From the IMG/VR virus record IMGVR_UViG_3300017598_000640, positions 1-35,171 of that record: DNA of 35,171 nucleotides; one strand, given 5' to 3'. The DNA comes from a virus. A program made the translations under genes and the position numbers. A model generated the notes under the pieces. The model was not told the origin of the DNA, did no database searches, and was given only the letters and a program-made list of their open reading frames with translations. How positions within the stretch are numbered: the stretch's first letter is position 1; each line of letters opens with the position of its first letter. Shown here piece after piece: positions 6,184-15,771 of this stretch.

Positions 6184-8514
6184 TTAGTTAAATAATATAT
6201 CTTCAAGAACTTCAACCCACTTCTTTGGATCAAGATTCATTCTAGCCCAATCCTTAGCATATTGTCCCATATGAGAACGTAACTTTTCTTTTCTTTTTAA
6301 TGTTTTTAGCGCAAGCAAATACTCATCATAATGAGTCGCGTAAAAACCATTGTTCCCATGTATTATTCTATCTTTTACCCCATCCCTTGGCTCACCAATT
6401 ACTGGCAATCCAGCAGCTAAAGCCTCTGCTATCACTCTTGGATACTGGTCTCTCCAAAGATTAGACGTACGATATAAATAAACATGTCCCCTTGAAAGAA
6501 ATTCAGTTACAGGAATTTCATCCCATGTCCAGAATTTCATCCTATCAACATCTTTAAAAGTTTTGCTTATTTCATCCGGTGCTTGCATAAATTCAAAATT
6601 AACATCTTTTACATCACTCAGAAGTCTTGCATAAAATTTCATATCATTTTCTTTGGCAAATTGTTTTTGCCAAATATGAATCTTATCCCCCTTGCCCTCA
6701 CTTTCAGTTGTTACATACTTACGATAATCAGGTTTACAATGTTTTAACACAACTAGTTTTGAACCATCTTTTCTTGGTTCAGTACAGACATCCACCATTT
6801 TATCTAAATTGATCGCACCGAATAAAACAATTTTCTGAACGTGATCCAATGCAATCTGGTCTCGTTCGAACTCCATCATCTTTTCTTCATTTTGAAATAT
6901 CACTGCTTTTAGTTTATCCCGTAACCAATCCTCACATTTGGGCAACCAACCATTGACATAATTAATTCCTACAACCACTGATTTGGCTTTCTCAACTACT
7001 TTTTGTCCATGTTCAACAAAACCATTTACATTATCATTTCCGTACAATAAAAGCGGGATCTCAGATTTCATTACTTCAGCCATATTAGTCCCAATTCCCA
7101 TAAAGTTAGCACCTTCAATATCTTCATCCTTGAACTTTTTGTGAACCTGCGCCCACGGGTAAAAATTAACTTTCCACCTAGCATCTCGCAGTAGCTTGGC
7201 TATATTTAAAGCACTTTGTTCTCCACCACCGTCAGTTTTCATAGATGCAAGAATATTTATCTCTTTAACCTCATCAACTACTACCATTTCTTGTTTGGTA
7301 ACTCTGACAACACCACCCTTTTTCTTTATCGGTTTAGTAACTGGATTAGCAGTTTTCAAAACATTGCCACCATATATTATCTCAAGTTGCCGAATAACAT
7401 CATCTGCTGTAAACACATCCATGCATTGCTGTATCATCCTATTATTATCTTCTACTGGCAACTTGCATAACCTTTTGTTTTTATCAGGATCTTTAGGTAA
7501 TGGCACTATTCTTGAATGCCAGCACCCACCATATTCGCAGCAATGAAAGGCACCATTTGTATGTAACGGGTAAGTTTGATTATACAAAGTAAAAGTAATT
7601 GGTTCTCTGCCACCATATATTGTGATACAAGGTTTGGGATAGATCCTAGGGTTTATCTTATTTGGCATTGCAGCACAAAGATGATGCAATAAAGATATAC
7701 CACTAATACAACCATCTGCATGATAAACAAGAGGAAATAATTTTCTTAGATCGCCATTAAATTTATCCGTGAGGTCTATGACACCATTAATTTTCTCAAG
7801 TAGGTGATCACTCCTTCCGATAACTACAAATTTTATATATCCCTTATAGTGATCAACCACCTTTTGAAACCGTCTCCAATCCCAAATTTTGCAAGTGCAA
7901 TCACGTTTTCCACCTGGTGCTACAACCCAGTATCTTTCAGCACCATAATTTTTCCTAATAAAAAAATCTTTCTTTTCTTCGTCTGTTAGGTAAATATCAG
8001 GTCTTATCCTTGCAAATAATTGACATATAGAATCTTTATTTTCAAACATATCCTGCATTGATTCGGGAAGATTAGTCAATCCACCATTTTTCTTTTCTTT
8101 ATAGTTGATAGTCTTTTCAGTTTTAATATCTGGATCACCTATCCTGCCATTTGCAAATGCAGACATCAATTCATACAGGCTAAGGCCAAGAGGCTCATGA
8201 TAATCTGCTGATGCAATCATATCAAAAAGAAAAGCCTGTGAGAAATGAGTATTCGCTGCATTAGCATTATTAATTACAGGATAACCAACTCGATAATGTT
8301 CTACTCCATTTTCATCCAATGCAGGAATCTTCTTGGGATCTGCTTTAATTACATAATCTACAAATGGATTATTTTCAAATACTTCGGGGAAACTTGTGTT
8401 GACAGTAATTTGAATTTTAGGGAATAAGAGCTTGAAATCTCTTACACCACAAGTAAACATTAATGCATCACCAACAGCTCGCTTATGACTAAAAATGATA
8501 TGTCTTTCTTTCAT
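6184..8514 (-). CDS. Two-domain glycosyltransferase: GT9 heptosyltransferase-like plus GT4-like
   Basis: A 776-residue protein from the ATG at 8514, just after AAAGGAG. The N-terminal half (about 1-370) follows the ADP-heptose:LPS heptosyltransferase pattern: a start like IIFSHKRAVGDALMFTCG, then ENNPFVDYVI, VVAPGGKRDCTCKIWDWRRF near residue 200 for the donor domain, and CISGISLLHHLCAAMPNK. A linker rich in Lys and Val (about 390-425) leads to a GT-B domain of the GT4 type (about 430-776). That domain starts INILASMKTDGGGEQSALN and has the C-terminal donor motif YPRVIAEALAAGLPVIGEP with GVKDRIIHGNNGF. Both halves look intact, so the protein could add two different sugars in succession. No membrane segment is seen. 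It opens the carbohydrate cassette. Confidence 0.8.
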   Translation of the reverse strand: MKERHIIFSHKRAVGDALMFTCGVRDFKLLFPKIQITVNTSFPEVFENNPFVDYVIKADPKKIPALDENGVEHYRVGYPVINNANAANTHFSQAFLFDMIASADYHEPLGLSLYELMSAFANGRIGDPDIKTEKTINYKEKKNGGLTNLPESMQDMFENKDSICQLFARIRPDIYLTDEEKKDFFIRKNYGAERYWVVAPGGKRDCTCKIWDWRRFQKVVDHYKGYIKFVVIGRSDHLLEKINGVIDLTDKFNGDLRKLFPLVYHADGCISGISLLHHLCAAMPNKINPRIYPKPCITIYGGREPITFTLYNQTYPLHTNGAFHCCEYGGCWHSRIVPLPKDPDKNKRLCKLPVEDNNRMIQQCMDVFTADDVIRQLEIIYGGNVLKTANPVTKPIKKKGGVVRVTKQEMVVVDEVKEINILASMKTDGGGEQSALNIAKLLRDARWKVNFYPWAQVHKKFKDEDIEGANFMGIGTNMAEVMKSEIPLLLYGNDNVNGFVEHGQKVVEKAKSVVVGINYVNGWLPKCEDWLRDKLKAVIFQNEEKMMEFERDQIALDHVQKIVLFGAINLDKMVDVCTEPRKDGSKLVVLKHCKPDYRKYVTTESEGKGDKIHIWQKQFAKENDMKFYARLLSDVKDVNFEFMQAPDEISKTFKDVDRMKFWTWDEIPVTEFLSRGHVYLYRTSNLWRDQYPRVIAEALAAGLPVIGEPRDGVKDRIIHGNNGFYATHYDEYLLALKTLKRKEKLRSHMGQYAKDWARMNLDPKKWVEVLEDILFN

Positions 8515-8565
8515 CTCTCTCCTTTCATTACAGTTCCACATTTAAGTGGCTGAAGTTATGAAAAT

Positions 8566-8838
8566 TTAATAAAAAATACTTTTATCAAAAAAACCTTTGT
8601 CTTCTAAAATACCAAGTTTCTTATTATCTCCTGAATAAATATCTTCCATTAAATTATTCCATTCACAAATTGCATCTTCCTTATTCAACCAATAAGATGT
8701 AGATATAAAATGTTTCCCATCGTTGCATGTCAAGCACCATAGCTTGACATGATTTTTTCCATTGTTACTATTGCCAATCTCCCAACAACCCCATTCTGGT
8801 TGTTTACAGCAAATTAGACAGTCAATTATAATTTTCAT
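8566..8838 (-). CDS. Lar-like zinc-ribbon protein (restriction-alleviation family look)
   Basis: A 90-residue protein with two cysteine groups, CLICC (7-11) and CLTC (about 35-38), separated by a tryptophan-rich stretch. A helix with EDAICEWNNLM follows near 54-64. This resembles the Lar/zinc-ribbon family of phages, whose members have CPFCG, a second CxxC and a closing EAIxxWN helix. Lar of the Rac prophage eases type I restriction, but most relatives are untested, and the extra C-terminal 25 residues here are atypical. The start codon overlaps the stop of the DUF1353 gene (8835-8838, ATGA). Function is not demonstrated. Confidence 0.45.
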   Translation of the reverse strand: MKIIIDCLICCKQPEWGCWEIGNSNNGKNHVKLWCLTCNDGKHFISTSYWLNKEDAICEWNNLMEDIYSGDNKKLGILEDKGFFDKSIFY

Positions 8839-9188
8839 TTATTTTTATTCCAATGAGATCGCCCACCTGCTCTAACTCCCAAAAATATTGTATCTGCCAA
8901 TTCATCAGATACGCTATTTGCAATTAATAATTTTTTAAATAATTCATCTACCTGTTCTCTCGTATATCCTAATTTTGCTCCATGCTCATATAAAAAATCA
9001 TGTCCTAAAGACGGCCCCATAAACTTTGGAGCAAAAGGGCTACCAATAATAGGCCAGAGAATTCTTGGAATGGAAGCTCCATTCCATCGGTATCCGGCTA
9101 ATATTTCAACACCTTCAATTATAATAGATTCTGCAAGCTCATATTCATCTGTTTCTGGAATCGGTGTTGCTTTAATGTAAAACGGCAT
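8835..9188 (-). CDS. DUF1353 phage protein
   Basis: A 117-residue protein matching the DUF1353 pattern: a beta-rich start, the GYRWNGASIPRILWPIIG core (about 42-59) that corresponds to the usual PaGFxtDxaSiPr motif, and SLGHDFLYEHG (about 70-80) with the invariant His-Asp, followed by two helices and GVRAGG. The family is common in tailed phages, usually between tail and lysis genes, and has no established function; its conserved His and Asp suggest an enzyme or metal site. It is packed with overlaps or gaps of 2-4 bases against both neighbours. Confidence 0.8.
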   Translation of the reverse strand: MPFYIKATPIPETDEYELAESIIIEGVEILAGYRWNGASIPRILWPIIGSPFAPKFMGPSLGHDFLYEHGAKLGYTREQVDELFKKLLIANSVSDELADTIFLGVRAGGRSHWNKNK

Positions 9189-9190
9189 CT

Positions 9191-9655
9191 TTATTCCCCT
9201 TCTTTTGAAACATCTATTTTAAACTCTTCAGTCTCAAAGAAAAACGTTTTTTCAGGCATACCAAAAGGACGGTATGTCATGCTGCCTTGCCATCTATATG
9301 TGTTTCCTTTCATCTCAGGATATTGAGCTAAGGTAGGAATACGGTAAGTTAAAGTTATGTCCTTTTTCCCAGCTCCTATACTGGTAAATATAGATGATTT
9401 CCATATCTCCTCAAGAACTCCAGTTGTTTCATTTACCCTAACAAGTTCCCGCGTAACTCTGCCTTGGAATCCTATAAGCGCCCTTCTAGTGAAACTAATA
9501 TGCTGGATTTCACCAGGTTTAAATGCTCTATTATTTGTTTCAACAATCATCGGATTCTCTTGCATGTACCAGGGAATAAAGTTCACTATGATACTAGCAG
9601 AAACCAAGAAAATAGCAAGAGCCACCACAATGCTTAAGACTTTTGTTATATTCAT
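9191..9655 (-). CDS. Membrane-anchored hypothetical protein
   Basis: A 154-residue protein with one N-terminal hydrophobic segment (about 6-29, VLSIVVALAIFLVSASIIV) and no clear cleavage site, so it probably stays anchored with its C-terminal part outside the cytoplasm. The remainder is beta-rich (about 35-150, with TLTYRIPTL and GSMTYRPFG) and could be an immunoglobulin-like sandwich. It sits in a small group after the tail-tip gene together with a coiled-coil membrane protein, a place where phages often keep lysis or superinfection-exclusion genes. No spanin or holin signature is clear, and the function is unknown. Confidence 0.6.
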   Translation of the reverse strand: MNITKVLSIVVALAIFLVSASIIVNFIPWYMQENPMIVETNNRAFKPGEIQHISFTRRALIGFQGRVTRELVRVNETTGVLEEIWKSSIFTSIGAGKKDITLTYRIPTLAQYPEMKGNTYRWQGSMTYRPFGMPEKTFFFETEEFKIDVSKEGE

Positions 9656-9960
9656 ACTATAATCCTTCTTAAAACTTCTAGAACCATTAAAATAATAACT
9701 CCATTTACAAGTTTTCTTATTGGCTCAAACTCAACTTTAGTGACATAATCTCTTTTAATTTGGTCTTCGCATCTTTCCTGATCGTGAGCAGTTAATTTAC
9801 GGCAGTCTTTTATTTCATTGGTTTTATCTGCCAATCCTTGAGCTAAATCTTCCCGCAGTTCGTCGATATGTCCATCGGCTTTTTCCTGTCCTTTTTCAAG
9901 ATGCTGGATACCAAGACAATGTTTACCGTGGTCTCTGCATCTCCACAGTTCGTCAGCCAT
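9652..9960 (-). CDS. Coiled-coil protein with C-terminal membrane segment (XhlA/holin-accessory-like)
   Basis: A protein of about 102 residues; the ATG at 9960 and a GTG directly before it both fit the AAGGTG ribosome site. The N-terminus has two cysteines and a histidine (CRDHGKHC), which could bind zinc. Residues about 22-60 are charged and heptad-like. A hydrophobic end (about 85-102, LVNGVIILMVLEVLRRIIV) would span or dip into the membrane. Many phages carry a similar architecture of helix, then a KxEFxPIxxLVxG turn, then a membrane segment, annotated as XhlA-like or holin-associated. The lysis role is inferred from that layout only, and no endolysin is found in this window. Confidence 0.5.
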   Translation of the reverse strand: MADELWRCRDHGKHCLGIQHLEKGQEKADGHIDELREDLAQGLADKTNEIKDCRKLTAHDQERCEDQIKRDYVTKVEFEPIRKLVNGVIILMVLEVLRRIIV

Positions 9961-9971
9961 CACTATTCACC

Positions 9972-10133
9972 TTAATTGACCACATTTTCTTTTTTATTCT
10001 CTACCAATTCAATTTTGGCTTTAAGTTCCTGATTTTCCTGGCTTATAGCCTGAAGTTGTTCTCTTGTAATTGCCAATTCAACTTCTTTTTGTCCAATAAT
10101 TTGTAATAATTTATCTACTTGTACTTCAGCCAT
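9972..10133 (-). CDS. Small coiled-coil protein (53 aa)
   Basis: A 53-codon frame fits exactly between the tail-tip protein stop (10136) and the next gene. ATG is at 10133-10131 with GGTG a few bases upstream, and TAA is at 9974-9972. The sequence starts MAEVQVDKLLQIIGQKEVE and is almost entirely one amphipathic helix with heptad spacing, rich in Gln, Glu and Lys. Short proteins of this kind downstream of tail-fibre genes are frequent in tailed phages; some help fibre assembly, but nothing here proves that. Confidence 0.6.
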   Translation of the reverse strand: MAEVQVDKLLQIIGQKEVELAITREQLQAISQENQELKAKIELVENKKENVVN

Positions 10134-10135
10134 AA

Positions 10136-13100
10136 TTACACCTTTAATTTTTCAATATCCTTTTCCATTGGAATTATATAATCATTAAATACTTCTTGCA
10201 ATGCTTTAATTAACATGGGAATAAACAATGAGTATTTAATATATTTTAATCCCTCACCCTCTCCTACTAAACCAGGAAATATATTTTCTAATTCTTGACT
10301 TACTAAACCAATGTGCTTATCATTTTGAGTTTTCGTTTTTAAGTTATAATGTCTAACTTGACAACTTAATAGATCACTTAACTTGGGTGTACAATCTACA
10401 ACATTCTCTTTCAGTGATATATCACTGAAAGAACCATAACTGTCATTTCTGTTTACAACATCACCACTTGAATACACTATAAATTTGGATTCAGTATTGT
10501 CTTCCGCATAAATAAATTTAGACGCTGTATTGTCAGGTGAAAAAGCACTTATATCCAACCATAAGACATTGTTAGCATTATCACTTCTTGTATTTCGTAT
10601 TCTTGCAGCAGACACACCATCATTAGCATCAACATCTAATCTAAAAAGCCCTCCATCCATATCCAAATCACCATTCAGATCTATTTCATTAACAAGAAGA
10701 TCATTCCACCTATAACTTGAAGTCCCCAAATCAGAACCACCATTGAGTGTCGGAGCAAAATCTCCAGATACAGAAACTAGTGTTGAATTTAATAGGATTC
10801 CAGTCGAAGCATACATTTGCAATGTAGTAGGAGCCATATTAAAACTTGTATTTCCGCAATACATCAAAATATTACTATCTGCTTTTGTCCAAACAGTTGC
10901 AAAATTTATAGAGTTTCCTAATGGATTTGCGCCAATAAATAATGACCCATAACTATCACTGTCGGGATATATACATAAATAGTCATTATCATAATCAACA
11001 CCCATATAGTAAGTACGGGCATTTCCATGAAATTCTATTTGAGCAGTATCCCCACCAGTCGTTGAATGTAATTCTATATCCCCGCCAGCTTCACATATTA
11101 TATCACTCCCATCTAACAACTTCATGTTACCAGACGCTTGAATCTCCAAAGCGTCCGTAGTATTAATTGCAATTTTACCAGAAGTAATTGTCAGTGTGCC
11201 AAAATTGTCACCCTCCAACCTACTAGCCGCAATAGTGTTAGCAGTTATCTTTGTTCCTGAAAGTGTTTCTACATGAGCATCACCGACTGCTAATTTCATT
11301 ATCTGCGCTGAACCAATAATCTGATTGCAAATAGCATTGCCCCACGCCTTTTGATGTACTCCACTTTCATTTATTAGAATTACCGAGTCTTCTAAGGGTG
11401 TCCAATCTGATAAATCCAAAGGATTAGAACTTTCAACTGAAGTAGATAAAGTAGTTGCAAGGTCTTTCCAATAAACATAAAAATCTTCAGTGTAACCAGC
11501 AGCAATAGAATACTCTATATTGTTATGCCATAAAGTAAAACTTGACCATGCAATGTGGCCAATAAAGGGTGAGCTATCTGTTACTGTAAGCCCACTAATA
11601 ACTGGGCTATAAGGAAACAGTTTACTTGCAGCAGGGCCAAAAGTAACTATATCTGTTGGCAATATATTTAATGATGCAGCAGTGTCATTCGTACTACTAA
11701 CACTAGATTCATTACTAAAAACATCAACAGCTATCACCTCAAAATAAATAGTAGCTCCAGAACCATAAGTATCTTTTTCATCACTTGTAAGGACTCTAGT
11801 GTAAAAAGGGTTTTGAACTTCAAACCAAGATTCCCCATTAAGAACAGCCCCTACCTTTGCTCTATATTCATAATGAGAAAAGTCTGATTCTGTATTTCTA
11901 TCCCAACTGAACTCTACGGACAATGACCATGAACTAGATGTTAAATTTTGTGGATTTGTAGGATCTGCATTGGAAACAGCCAACTCAGCAGCATTATCAG
12001 AATCAGTGGAATATATATCCCTACAATACACTTTGAATGTAAGATCATCATTTGGTGTAGTGTTATCTTCTATGTTCATCGCCAATGTATAAATGAAATT
12101 TGGCACAGTAATATATTCTGTTCTCAATAATGTCGGTGTAACATCATATATTTCGACTTTATAATCATTATGTCTTGGATTAGTAATAGGCGACGACATA
12201 TCATCCCACTCAATTTCACAATCAAAGCCAGTAAATGTAGAACCTCCGCCCTTGACTTGTAAGCCAGTAACATCTGGTGGAGCACTAGGATCGAGTGATA
12301 GTTCTATATCATCATAAACCCAAGTAGAATGGCCTGTAAGAGCTTCAGACCTTACTCGAACAGTATATGTTAAAGTGCCGGTGCCACTAATGTCTAAAGG
12401 CTTTATTTGATAAAAGGAATCTTCTATCCTTGCCACAGTAACATATCCACTGGGGTCATCAGCATCAGAATCTTTCTCAAATTGGACGGTATAATAAATA
12501 ACCCTTGGATCTTCTGGTAATGTCCATGTAACATTTATTCCAAATAAGTGATTTTGTCCCTCCTTATATGTAAACTCCACTATGTCAAGGTTCGTTGGTG
12601 GTGATATTAAAAGATTCTTAGGCGGGACTATAGGTTCCTCAAATTCAATATCACCTTCCATTCTTGCAAACTTATCAGCATCATATTCAATACCAAAAAC
12701 ATCAAACTTGTTCTTTTCCACTTCTTCAGCAGCAATCACTCTGAACTCACGAACGTTGTTTTCAAGATCATCTGCCTGTGATATTACAGCCATCTCATTA
12801 GCAATAGGATCTCTTGAGAATACTGAGTCAATTACCAAACGAGCATTATTTGACTCAGTAACAGACTTGCAAGAAACACTGTCAATATAAAAAGTTTGTG
12901 CCACTACGGAAAATATACGAACATACGCAAGCGCTCCTGTTTGTGTTTCTGTTGCTTCAAATTCAATTTTATTCCATGCATTTAAGGTTAAATCAGTAAA
13001 GGTGTTACTATAAATAGTCCCAGAATCAATTCCATCAGCAACTGTTACCCGGACACTTGAAGCAACCAGCGGATAGACATAAAAAGTGTACCTGTAAATT

Positions 13101-15268
13101 GTTCCAGAAATTGTTGTGTAAGTAGAAGATTCAATTCCTTGATTGGCTCCACCCGCTACAATTTTCCAGCCATAAGACCCCGAATATTTTTGCTCCGTAC
13201 TTTGTTCATCTGTAGAACCACCATAATTGTCCCAATTAGAATCAAATTCCATATCACCGTTTGTTATTAATTCAGAACCAAACGCACTACCCCAATCAAC
13301 AGCAGCAGATATACTTTTGCTTTCTATCACTGCTTCATCATCAGAGTTTCTAATCAATACATGTAAGGAATAAGTTTCTGCCACCTCTTTTGTGAAAGAA
13401 CCCTCAACAAAAATATTTATCCCAAGAGCACCCATTACTCTAAAGCCAAATCTTTTATCCCCGTAATATTGATCAGCAACTTTAATAACTTCACCAGGGT
13501 ACAAATCTATCGAGTCAAAACTTGCTCTGAATCTAACTGTATCTGGTTTAAATACTTCAGAGTCAAGAAGCCATTTCCCAATCCTATGAGCCTGCCCTTT
13601 ACTAATGCAACCTAACGTAGAAACTCTTTTTTCATTATATCCATATCTTTCAATACCATAAGCATGTTGTATATATTCAGGAACTGCCCTACCAAGTTCA
13701 ACAGGATTATCCCAAACAACAACTGCCGCAGTATGAATATCTTCCAACCCAGTACCATCATAAAAAAACTCACCATTAACAACATTTGCATTTGTATATA
13801 ACCTAGTTGCATCTGTTGGTTTATCTTGAGATATAGTAGCAATAGCAGAACCCCAATATGGCATTGCATTAAATGACGCAGCTAAAACATTAAAAAGTTC
13901 TTGTGCATCATATTGTTTGTCAATCTTCCCATTAAATGAAAAACGAGGTTCCTTTTTTCCATACCCATTATCTACAAGTATATCACAATATTGAGCTATT
14001 GAGTAAAGTGTCCACTTATCTATATAAGCTGCACTAATTCCAGCACAAGCAAAAGACTCATTTAACAGGTCATAAAACACCCATGCACTATTTGAAGACC
14101 ATTTCTTAGTTGTATAAAAACGACCATTCCATGTTCCACTATAAACTCTTTCTGCCGAAACCAAATTACTTGTTAGTGTGTCACTTTCAGTCGTAAGTGT
14201 AACAGTTGTAAGACCGGCACTATAAACAGGATCACTGTCAACTTCACATTCCATATACCCATCATCGCCACAATTACAACAGAAACTTGAAGATGCTAAG
14301 AAAGTAGTTCTTTTATCACCACTAACAGTAAAAGAATTACTACTGACATATGTGGCTGTAAGATAAGGTGTGTAATTTATCGGGACTTTTATTTTTCTAC
14401 CTCGAAGATGATATATCCTTTTAGGAACTTTTCCCCCCATAGAACGAGCATCTACTTCAAGGCCAAAGATTGCACTATTTGGGTATGTTAGCTTTACATT
14501 TATTATTTCAGTATAACTGACCCAATATGTTTTACTATTATCTTCAAGTTTATCATCACTGTCTCTACTCTTACGCCATACCCTTAAATCGTAAGGTGCA
14601 TCACCAAGACTTTTTAGGTCTATCGTTACAGACCTTTCATATTGGGACTTGGTTAAACCATCAAAAAAGAATGCTCCTTTATTTGCAACAATTGATTGAT
14701 AGCCACCACCATTACACTGAACATCTACTCGAACTGTACACTTCGTAGACTTATAATCACCATCTTTTTTCAACCAAAACAAACTTGGAAGTCTAATCGT
14801 AATTCTAACAGCATCAACATCTGTATTTGTAATTGTTTTAATTACATATTCCGGGTTCCCAGGTGCATAAGTTAATTCAACAGGAAACCCACTAGTGACA
14901 GGTGTCTCGACTTGATTGAAGTCCTTTATGTATGTTTGATCTGCCGTTCCGTACTTATAAGAAAAGCTAACATTCTCAAAGTTATATGAATCATCATCGC
15001 CCTGTAATTGTACACCATTAAGATATACTGATTTGTCTCCATTTACAAGACCTTCTATCTCCCCTTCACATATTAAATCAACACACCTAAAAATAGCATT
15101 TGACTGCATTTTAGATGTCTTCTTCGGTAAAACATTACTAATAACTGCATCAGAAGAACCTCCCGAAGAAGGTGCAGGATTATCCCAAGAATAATCATCA
15201 CCAGTTGGTGCAGGGCTATCCCAATAATAAACAGGATCACTATCATTATCATCCCATGTTGGAGACAT
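10136..15268 (-). CDS. J: Tail-tip host specificity protein (lambda gpJ-like) with CBM-like and S74 chaperone domains
   Basis: A 1710-residue central tail-tip protein that would contact the host receptor. Residues about 45-640 match gpJ: DLICEGEIEGLVNGDKSVYL near 64-83 is characteristic. An inserted beta-sandwich at about 666-805, opening ELITNGDMEFDSNW, looks like a family 4/9 carbohydrate-binding module. Fibronectin III-like repeats follow (about 890-1260), then a fibre-like region with ITANTI (about 1385). The last 96 residues are an intramolecular chaperone of the endosialidase/S74 type: Ser1615 in SDISLKEN and Lys1620 form the expected self-cleaving pair, then HIGLVSQELE. Cleavage before Ser1615 would release the chaperone after trimer folding. 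It starts by TAATG overlap with the gpI-like gene. Confidence 0.88.
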   Translation of the reverse strand: MSPTWDDNDSDPVYYWDSPAPTGDDYSWDNPAPSSGGSSDAVISNVLPKKTSKMQSNAIFRCVDLICEGEIEGLVNGDKSVYLNGVQLQGDDDSYNFENVSFSYKYGTADQTYIKDFNQVETPVTSGFPVELTYAPGNPEYVIKTITNTDVDAVRITIRLPSLFWLKKDGDYKSTKCTVRVDVQCNGGGYQSIVANKGAFFFDGLTKSQYERSVTIDLKSLGDAPYDLRVWRKSRDSDDKLEDNSKTYWVSYTEIINVKLTYPNSAIFGLEVDARSMGGKVPKRIYHLRGRKIKVPINYTPYLTATYVSSNSFTVSGDKRTTFLASSSFCCNCGDDGYMECEVDSDPVYSAGLTTVTLTTESDTLTSNLVSAERVYSGTWNGRFYTTKKWSSNSAWVFYDLLNESFACAGISAAYIDKWTLYSIAQYCDILVDNGYGKKEPRFSFNGKIDKQYDAQELFNVLAASFNAMPYWGSAIATISQDKPTDATRLYTNANVVNGEFFYDGTGLEDIHTAAVVVWDNPVELGRAVPEYIQHAYGIERYGYNEKRVSTLGCISKGQAHRIGKWLLDSEVFKPDTVRFRASFDSIDLYPGEVIKVADQYYGDKRFGFRVMGALGINIFVEGSFTKEVAETYSLHVLIRNSDDEAVIESKSISAAVDWGSAFGSELITNGDMEFDSNWDNYGGSTDEQSTEQKYSGSYGWKIVAGGANQGIESSTYTTISGTIYRYTFYVYPLVASSVRVTVADGIDSGTIYSNTFTDLTLNAWNKIEFEATETQTGALAYVRIFSVVAQTFYIDSVSCKSVTESNNARLVIDSVFSRDPIANEMAVISQADDLENNVREFRVIAAEEVEKNKFDVFGIEYDADKFARMEGDIEFEEPIVPPKNLLISPPTNLDIVEFTYKEGQNHLFGINVTWTLPEDPRVIYYTVQFEKDSDADDPSGYVTVARIEDSFYQIKPLDISGTGTLTYTVRVRSEALTGHSTWVYDDIELSLDPSAPPDVTGLQVKGGGSTFTGFDCEIEWDDMSSPITNPRHNDYKVEIYDVTPTLLRTEYITVPNFIYTLAMNIEDNTTPNDDLTFKVYCRDIYSTDSDNAAELAVSNADPTNPQNLTSSSWSLSVEFSWDRNTESDFSHYEYRAKVGAVLNGESWFEVQNPFYTRVLTSDEKDTYGSGATIYFEVIAVDVFSNESSVSSTNDTAASLNILPTDIVTFGPAASKLFPYSPVISGLTVTDSSPFIGHIAWSSFTLWHNNIEYSIAAGYTEDFYVYWKDLATTLSTSVESSNPLDLSDWTPLEDSVILINESGVHQKAWGNAICNQIIGSAQIMKLAVGDAHVETLSGTKITANTIAASRLEGDNFGTLTITSGKIAINTTDALEIQASGNMKLLDGSDIICEAGGDIELHSTTGGDTAQIEFHGNARTYYMGVDYDNDYLCIYPDSDSYGSLFIGANPLGNSINFATVWTKADSNILMYCGNTSFNMAPTTLQMYASTGILLNSTLVSVSGDFAPTLNGGSDLGTSSYRWNDLLVNEIDLNGDLDMDGGLFRLDVDANDGVSAARIRNTRSDNANNVLWLDISAFSPDNTASKFIYAEDNTESKFIVYSSGDVVNRNDSYGSFSDISLKENVVDCTPKLSDLLSCQVRHYNLKTKTQNDKHIGLVSQELENIFPGLVGEGEGLKYIKYSLFIPMLIKALQEVFNDYIIPMEKDIEKLKV

Positions 15269-15771
15269 TAACTAACCACCTCCTCTGTTCTAACACCTTG
15301 TGATACTACAATTGAACCAGTATAAACCTCTCCATATATAAGTGGTATTGGAGAACCCTGTCTGTCAGTATTCCCAACACTACCAAAAGAATATCCACGC
15401 TCCTCACTCTCAAAATTATCTTCTGGCCTTACACTTCCTGACATAGTGAAAGCCATTACTGCACCAACAACAATTGATGCTATTAACACCCATCCTAAAG
15501 CACCAATCCCACCGGCACCTTGCACTGTAGGTGAGATGTGAAAATCACCAGTTCCATAATGAAGATTTATCAAATCTTCATTTAAACTCTCCCCACCTAA
15601 TAAGTCCTTACCACGAACAAGATCTAACCTCATATTCTTTATTACTTTTCCAAACTCACCACCAGTGTTAATGTTAATAGCATGAGCAGCTTCTGCAATT
15701 GATTCAACATCTAACTCCCACACTTCCCCAAACTCCTTTAATTTACCGTATAAAAATATATTTCTTAACAT
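15268..15771 (-). CDS. I: Tail assembly protein I (lambda gpI-like)
   Basis: A 167-residue protein from the ATG at 15771, eight bases after AAGGA; the upstream extension would lie entirely in the K-like gene. The N-terminal ubiquitin-like part (MLRNIFLYGKLKEFGE) is followed by a glycine- and alanine-rich hydrophobic segment near 87-110 and a C-terminal piece with RQGSPIPLIYGEVYTGSIVV. The latter is the hallmark of the I family, which acts in lambda tail-tip assembly between gpK and gpJ. Gene order K-I-J is preserved. Confidence 0.85.
   Translation of the reverse strand: MLRNIFLYGKLKEFGEVWELDVESIAEAAHAININTGGEFGKVIKNMRLDLVRGKDLLGGESLNEDLINLHYGTGDFHISPTVQGAGGIGALGWVLIASIVVGAVMAFTMSGSVRPEDNFESEERGYSFGSVGNTDRQGSPIPLIYGEVYTGSIVVSQGVRTEEVVS

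Noticed and set aside
6174-6233. Longer N-terminus for the radical SAM protein
   Set aside because: It lies in the end of the upstream glycosyltransferase gene, whereas ATG 6173 has AAGGAG at a good distance.
13612-13869. Minus-strand open frame within the J-like gene
   Set aside because: A shadow frame inside a well-supported gene, Met/Leu-rich with no ribosome site and no domain-like sequence.
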